Of a stretch of 64,000 nucleotides of DNA, positions 58,085 to 64,000 are shown piece after piece. A program made the translations under genes and the position numbers. This stretch comes from Trametopsis cervina (Eukaryota; Basidiomycota; Agaricomycetes; Polyporales; Irpicaceae), in contig MU278355.1 of the NCBI GenBank assembly GCA_022385755.1, positions 438,974-502,973 of the forward strand. Reading direction: 5' to 3'. Under the pieces are notes generated by a model. The model was not told the origin of the DNA. It searched no databases and worked only from the letters and a program-made list of their open reading frames with translations. Numbering within the stretch: position 1 is the first letter of the stretch; each line of letters begins with the position of its first letter.

Positions 58085-59077
58085 GAGAGTTCGAGTCGTA
58101 TATCGTTGAGGCCCGCGCTGCTGCAGTGCTACAGAACTACGTCTGATCGCACCCCTGTTATATACGACTCTGAGAGCCGATTTCACCGGGTTCACATGCC
58201 CTGCTACATAGTGTATAATCATGGGGAAGGGAGGGGCGGGACGCGATTTCTGCTATAGAGTATACAGAGTCAGCTATGGGGAATTACCGACCGCCGGGCT
58301 TTAGGCTTACTTACATCTCAGATTGGTTGTTGTTGCGCGGGGACTCCCGGCGACAGTGGTAAGACACGTCACAGTGAATACAGTGCCGTTGTTTGATGCA
58401 CACAGCTATGGGGTAGAACAGATAGCATTGGGTGGGTTCGGTATGCATGGCAGATATGCGTTGACAGCGAGCGGCTGAAAGCCGGTGCATGTCGCGGCAA
58501 TATTTGACGCTGTTTGGCATAGACTTTGTGGCGCTTATGCGTACTGTATGTTTTCCCAATCCATGCCACACTAACTTCCGGTTACGCATAGAATTTCATT
58601 GGGTCAGCCGACTAGCATTTAGCATTTAGCAACATGAGTGCTACGAGATACAACAATCAAAACGAGACAAGGTTGTGGAGAGCAGGGGTACAACAAACAA
58701 CAAGGGACGGGAGGAATAGCGATATGCGAAACGAAGATCCAGATGACTCTCTAATAAGGCATACCTACTCTTAGCCTCATCCCCTCGCAAAGAGTGGCCA
58801 GGCCTAGTGATGGCTGGGACCAGAAGATAGGTTGGGCTATTGTACTGAGGTGTTCCACAGCCTGGACCTGTAAGCATTGCGGAGGGATGAATACTCTCGA
58901 GGTATGCCTTATTAGAGAGTCATCTGTAATAGAAGGGCGAGCCGGATGGACGTTGGAGGTAGCCTCGAACGAGGACCTTGCGCGGACGTGTACGAGAAGG
59001 AGAAATAATGGTGAAGATGAAGAAGTTTGTGAAAATTGTGTCTCGGATTAGTTTGGGAGAGTCCAGTGAGCTGTTGT
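58085..59077. other. Intergenic region with hairpin
   Basis: Upstream of the SDR gene and downstream of the GW-repeat gene (both minus strand). Holds the inverted repeat at 58,741-58,925. No gene seen. Confidence 0.4.
58741..58925. repeat. Inverted repeat / hairpin (26-bp perfect arms)
   Basis: Left arm 58,741-58,766 (begins AGATGACTCTCTAATAAGGC) and right arm 58,900-58,925 are exact reverse complements of 26 bases; the match continues imperfectly inward (TCATCCC...CGCAA). A loop of about 100-130 bases remains. No target-site duplication flanks it, so it is not a standard MITE. Confidence 0.75.
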
Positions 59078-61566
59078 TCACCAGGGGCCGTTGGAGAGCG
59101 CACCCCATCCACTACTAGAGCTCGCGGCCACGGAACGCGTCTCGGCCTCTTCCTCTTCAACCTGGTCTGCCCAGCTCTTTCCGCCCTCCTCGTGGTCAGA
59201 TCCGTTGATAGTACTGTTATCGTCGTCTTCCTCATCTTCTGCAGCAGCGACGGAGGGCGCGCCTGCCCTCCTACCGCCCCACGGACCCTGTGAGAGGTTT
59301 CCCCATCCGCTTGCAGAGCTTGCTGCAACAGACCGAGCGTCGTCTTCTGGAGCCGCGGAGGGTCCCGCCACGTTTCTACCTCCCCATGGACCCTGAGAAA
59401 GGTTTCCCCACCCACTTGCAGAGCTCGCAGCGACAGACCGAGCATCGTCGTCTACAGCTACCGCAGGTGTTCTGACATTATTACCAGGCCGCCCAGTGCC
59501 CTTTCCATCCCACGGGCCCTGCGAGAGGTGTCCCCAACCGCTCGCGGAACTGGCTGCGGCGGATCTCGCATCATCGTCCTGTGCGGCACGCGCATCAGTG
59601 CCGCCCCGTATCCCATTGTACACACGTCCCCATCCCTCTTCCGAATGATCTGCCGCCGATCTCGCGTCGTTTGCCTTTGGAGCTGTTCGCGGCGATACGG
59701 GCGAGATGGGGCTCTTGACTGGGTTGCTGTTCATCTTCCTTCCGCGGGCCGGACGAGATGTACCTGCGCTATCAGGGCCATTCAAAGACGCAGGCTTCAT
59801 GAGATGCGAGGGCTTAGCGCGAGCGGGCGCGGGCGTAGTTGTAGTTGTAGTTGTAGTTGTAGTGGTAGGTTCAGGCGTAGGGGCGACCTTCTGGTCATAC
59901 CGGCGACGAGGAGTAGAGTACGAGATCTTGGTAGCCTCTGAGTCTGTATCAATTTGGTTGTCAAAACACAAGGAGGAAGAATCATGAGGTCGATCTCACC
60001 AGTTTCTTTCTCCTTGCCCTTGGATTTCTTCTGTTTCTTTTTCTCCAATATGGCAGCAGCCCTTTCTGCTTCTTCCTTCTTGCGTTCGATGGCTCTCTTG
60101 AGGCGCCTGTACTCTTTACATATGCCCTTACCACAGAGTTTGCCATGCGCCGGGCACACGATCTCATCCTCAGGGTCCTCTACTGGGTCGTCTGGGTTCA
60201 CATAGTCTGCCCATAAATTCTCCGCGGGTTCTGCTGGTTCGAGCTCGACTACCCCAGAAACATGGACACCTTGCACGTCGTCGCCGTCTTCCTCATCGAT
60301 CACGGGATCATGAACAGCGAGGTCTGCCATCGCGTCTTCAAAGCTATCCCCCGCAACGAAGACTTCTGGAACGGTGGATGGGGGCGGCGTTCTCCCGATT
60401 GTGTCGCTCGAGTTGTCGTCGGAGCCAGAGCCAGAGCCAGAATTACCGTGAACCAAACCAGGGACGCCATCCCAGGCTGGCGAGCCTTGCCCAGGAGAAT
60501 ACGGCATATTCAGAGGGGGTAGGCCAGGCGGCACATTGGCGATGGGCGTATTTGCAGCGGCGGTGTTCATGACACTCCCAGCTGTCATTAGCGTGTTAGT
60601 TATACCCACAGATCATGTATGGGAAAAGTATGCTGACTTCCAGAGCCGCTACCTGAGGTAGAGGCGCGCATTATGGGTGGTCTTGCCACCGGCGCAGGAG
60701 ACAAACCGACATGAGGGGTTCGTCCCCATGCAATCTTGGGGTCGATCTTCACTGCGGGAACTTGTTTGGCAACAGCCCACTCAGCAGAACCAACTAAAGA
60801 ACATTTAGTATGAATGTAACGTCGAAGCTTCGGGGTCAATACCTGGAGGTGGTCGCGCCGGAGTGGCCCTGATCTGCGGGAAGTCAGCGACAGGCAAAGG
60901 TCGACACAGTGGTGCATTGGTCCTGTCCTCCCTAGGAACGTCGCAGTAGGTCGTAGCCGGGTACGGGTAGGCGACATTGCTAATAAAGGAATACACGGAG
61001 TCAGGTCAGATATATAATAAGTCAAAGCATCAATGTTACACATACCTGTTGGGCACTCTCCAGTGAGTAAACCACTTCTCATCGACGTATACCCTCTTCC
61101 ACCCTGTGGATCACAAATTTAGTACGCATCAAAGAGCGATGCAGCGGTATACATCTCACCATATTTCTGCACCTGCCGCCCAGTGTTGAACGTGCACCAG
61201 TATATCTGCGACTTGCGGGCCTTGTCCTTCGGATCGCATTTCGGGAACACTTCAGACCAAGCATGCGCGCCCAGCAGTTTACTCCATTCGCCAAAATTGC
61301 GTTCCACCTCGATGATTATCATGTTCGGCGACTATCGTGATAGCGATGTGAGTATCCCACTGCGGATGAATGAACGGAGCACATACGGAAGGCTTGTGAA
61401 AGAGCGCGATCAGCGAGTCCTTCCCAGTGATACAAGCCAGCCAGCGGGAAGCCTCTGCGCAGTCCTGTACTAACTCCATGTTTCCATGTGGAGGATATGG
61501 AAAGGCCACCGTCAAGTAACGCGGCTCATCGTCTGGCGGCGGAGGGGTCGGGGCACGTTTTGGCAT
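59078..61566 (-). CDS. GW-repeat protein with Cys/His zinc-finger-like motif, candidate Argonaute hook
   Basis: Family not recognised; about 710 residues in seven exons. N-terminal globular part: PRYLTVAFPYPPHGNMELVQ, then MIIIEVERNFGEWSKLLGAH, SEVFPKCDPKDKARKSQIYW and WKRVYVDEKWFTHWRVPN. A Pro/Ala-rich middle follows. Near residues 370-390 CPAHGKLCGKGICKEYRRLK looks like a zinc-binding C-x2-H-x3-C-x4-C motif, followed by a Lys/Glu coiled stretch and a poly-Thr tract (from a GTAGTT simple repeat on the plus strand). The last 170 residues hold five repeats around SGWGNLSQGPWGG with 'DDARSVAASSAS' before each (see 59,081-59,660). WG/GW repeats in disordered, acidic context are the known Argonaute-hook type. 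Argonaute binding here is an inference. Confidence 0.75.
59081..59660 (-). repeat. Five GWG-containing protein repeats
   Basis: Imperfect repeats of about 40 codons: GWGRVYNGIRGG, GWGHLSQGPWDG, GWGNLSQGPWGG twice and GWGALSNGPW at the end. Each is preceded by an acidic DDAR(S)-type lead. Confidence 0.85.
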
Positions 61567-62277
61567 CTTGTGTTAGGTTGTGCGATGGGTATCTGCGGTC
61601 CAACGTGATGAGCTCATGAACACATCGCTAAGGATGAGGTATAAAGAAATTGGAAGGGAGAGAGGGTGGTGGTTGGGGGATCAAGTGCAGTACCGAGAGT
61701 ACTGTGGCCATTGAATCCCAGATCGCTGATCTATAGCAGATCGGTATGGCGGTAATACATAGCCGCCCTATAGTAAAGCGTCACGGAAGCAAAAGAACAA
61801 GCACACTGGCACTTACGACACGAAGAATCGATGCGGATGTAGGTAGGCAAGTGCGATGGAAGGGGGAATCGAAGGCGCAGTCGTTGTTCTGAGTGCCCTC
61901 TTATACTGATAACAAGTCAGCGCCTCGGCCGCAGTTGCAGTGCCGCGTCGATGGCCACGAAATATGGGCGAAAGAAACCATGGTAAGTTCCCGAGTAGGA
62001 AGAACAACGTGTGTTCGAAGAGGCCACAGCACAACGTATCACAGCCACACGACAATCAGCCGCTTTCGATAACCTAAAGCGTGGCCGTAGACCAGCCGCA
62101 TACCCTTGAATGATGTCAGAGTCGTGAGGACAGGGTCCATGTCGTGTCAGCTGTGATGTTCTCGTGGGAGTATGGTTGTAGTTTGCCCTGAAATCGTGGG
62201 CTCTGTGATATTAGGCCACGCGCAACCGATGCATTTCTACTATGAATACAGAAGTTTATGTAGCACATTCATGCTGG
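61567..62277. other. Intergenic region upstream of the GW-repeat gene
   Basis: Promoter of the GW-repeat gene and terminator of CCT8 (both minus strand). Frames 61,813-62,055 have no content I can support. GATC-rich near-palindrome around 61,720-61,745. Confidence 0.35.
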
Positions 62278-64000
62278 TCAGTCATCCTCATCCCAGTTAC
62301 CTGCCTGCTGGGGTATTTTAGGTCCGCCGGCAGGTTTGCTCATGATGATGCTGTCTACGCTCAGGACCGAGACCGCTGCATCCGTGGCCAGTCGGATCGC
62401 CCAAGACTTCGCTGCCAAAGAGTCCCAGATCTTGTGTTCCGACGCGTTGAGCGTGCCATCATTGTCCTCCTGCACCAAGATAAGTGTCACGTCATGTCAT
62501 ACAACATATGACATAAAGAAGAGAATATTCTTACCTCAACGTCTACACCCCAAGCTTCACCACCGCTTTGCTCATGCTTTGCCCAGAGTCGGCTGACAAT
62601 TTCGTTGCCCTCCGCGCCGCCCAATGCATTCTCAGCAAGGGTTCTCGGTACAACCTCGAGAGCAGTCGCGAAGCGTCGGACGGCATGCTGCGAAAGACCC
62701 TTCAAGCCAGCACCATAGGTTTCGATCCGCTTAGCCAACTCCAGCTCTGTTGCTCCGGCGCCGGGGACCAACCGAGGATCCTTCAGGAGAGCTTTAATCA
62801 CATTGACACCATCGTCAATCGCGCGCTCCAAATCGTCCAGACGGTTAGTAGTAGCACCACGGAGTACGATGGTGGCAGTCCGTGTCTTCTCCGCGGTCTT
62901 GTCTGTTGAATCAAAGCCTTCATCGCCTTCGACCAACTGACGAATGACTGTGACGCGATCGCCACCAATCTCGATCGCCTCGAAGACATCGACCTGACCC
63001 GCCTCCTCTGGCGTAGGTGCGCCCATTCGTGCGAGGGGAGTGGCATTGACTACACGGCATAGACGGCGCAGCTCGAATTTGGAGAGAACTTTCAATACGG
63101 CGATGTCCATCCTGTTAAGGTAGTGCAAGGCCAGTTCGCCGATAGTCGATCCAGCGATGATAACCCTTACGCCGGAATCAGCGATCTCTTGGAAAATCTA
63201 TAACAAAGGATCATCAGTAATGATAACACAGACGAGAAGTCAAAGCTCGCAGACTTTTTCGAGATGTTTCTCCTCTCCGGAAGTGAAGTTGAGCATCTCG
63301 TCGGCATTTTTGATAAGAACCGTTCCCTTCGTTTCGGTCTGCGCAATATCCAGACCGCACGTGAAGACTGCAACCTTTGCCTTGTGTACGCGCTTCACCA
63401 TGCCTGATTTCAAAGTCAGTGGCAAACCACATAACCTTGGAAATTCTCACCTTCCGGCTCACGACCGAATACCATGCCGCGGACTACTTTGCTGCCAGAC
63501 AAACTGCCGCCCATAATCTTAACCACGCGGACGTTGTCGACGTTGAAGTTTTTAGGGTTTGGGGGCATGACAGCCAAAGAAGCCTCTGCTACCAGCGATG
63601 CGAGCGTGTCTTCTAGCCCATATTGCTTAGAGGCGATGGAAGGCTTGAGCGCAGCTGCGAGCGTTTCCTGGGTGAGGGGACTCGGCAACGATGTGCTCGA
63701 CAGCTCTAAACATTCCCATTAACGAGTGCAGCATGGCAGATTTGTTTGAGCATACGTACTCTCCAGTTCCTCCAGAGCTTTCTTGCACGCGAGCTCGTAA
63801 CCACGGATGACTTCACTCGGATGAAGCCCCATAATCAGAAGGTGTTCGGCCTTCTTCAACAACTCTCCCGCGATGATAAGCACGGCGTTCGTCGCGTCTC
63901 CCATCTACGTTTCTGTGAGCTGACATAGCAATACAAGCATAATCGGATAGTCTAGACGCACCTCGGATTCCTGTGCTTGCGACGCCATGACGAGCAGCTT
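62278..64000 (-). CDS. CCT8: Chaperonin CCT/TRiC subunit theta (partial)
   Basis: Cytosolic group II chaperonin subunit that folds actin and tubulin as one of eight ring members. The gene runs off the right edge; the visible part spans most of the protein. Order seen: KLLVMASQAQESE|MGDATNAVLIIAG (ATPase), LLKKAEHLLIMGLHPSEVIR, VMPPNPKNFNVDNVRVVKIM and GGSLSGSKVVRGMVFG (theta-specific text), KAKVAVFTCGLDIAQTETKG, IADSGVRVIIAGSTIGELAL, ALHYLNRMDIAVLKVLSK, RTATIVLRGATTNRLDDLER, LVPGAGATELELAKRIETYG and LSVDSIIMSKPAGGPKIP. The tail QQAGNWDEDD is acidic. Multiple short introns. Stop 62,280-62,278. Confidence 0.95.

Noticed and set aside
58741..58925. Standard MITE
   Set aside because: No target-site duplication flanks the arms (GATCC left, GTAAT right), so only the hairpin is claimed.

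Overview
The window looks like nuclear DNA of a filamentous basidiomycete, most likely a wood- or litter-decaying agaricomycete. The genes are dense and lie on both strands. Most are cut by many short (about 45-65 nt) GT-AG introns. Two tandem acetyl-esterase genes and one small secreted protein carry fungal cellulose-binding modules (CBM1), and the families include TRI5-type terpene synthase, TOS1-like wall protein, MCT-type MFS permeases and Ure2-like GST. There is no sign of prokaryotic operons. All calls come from reading the sequence; no search was run.

Layout. 1-6.4 kb: end of DPH5, cytosolic asparaginyl-tRNA synthetase, a SANT plus histone-fold protein resembling the RNA polymerase I factor Rrn5, and an ERV2-like thiol oxidase. 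7-14.2 kb: TOS1-like cell-wall protein, inositol-3-phosphate synthase, then a convergent pair of MCT-type MFS permeases (12.3-16.2 kb). 16.6-23.8 kb: TIM50, two small multi-exon genes that simple ORF calling misses (a CBM1 secreted protein and the twin-Cx9C protein CMC4), a Ure2-like GST and an SDR without the catalytic tyrosine. 24.2-30 kb: an accessory block with two tandem copies of an unrecognised family (GPPGWWFD motif) flanking a broken EGF/furin-like gene, plus a possible PD-(D/E)XK protein. 30.2-34.6 kb: cyclopropane-fatty-acid synthase and a Met8-Met1-type siroheme fusion.

35.2-40.8 kb is a roughly 3.05-kb tandem duplication of a CBM1-CE16 esterase gene including its promoter. Both copies appear to need a 2-nt exon (TA) between two introns to keep frame. 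41.2-53.7 kb: a membrane-anchored NAD(P)-binding protein, two inverted paralogs of a kinase-like protein lacking the HRD aspartate, an intron-containing tRNA-Trp, a NAPE-PLD/FMP30-type phospholipase whose metal-binding HxHxDH motif sits in a 17-nt exon, and an orphan TRI5-family terpene synthase bracketed by short direct repeats. 54.5-64 kb: a soluble twin-ATPase ABC protein, a retinol-dehydrogenase-like SDR, a hairpin-forming inverted repeat, a protein with five GWG repeats that could be an Argonaute hook, and the chaperonin subunit CCT8 running off the right edge.

The housekeeping genes (translation, mitochondrial import, protein folding, inositol and siroheme synthesis) are independent of each other. 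The accessory story is local duplication: the CE16 pair, the kinase-like pair, the GPPGWWFD pair and intergenic copies at 45.6 and 49.8 kb. The items most worth testing are the 2-nt exon and the GW-repeat protein.
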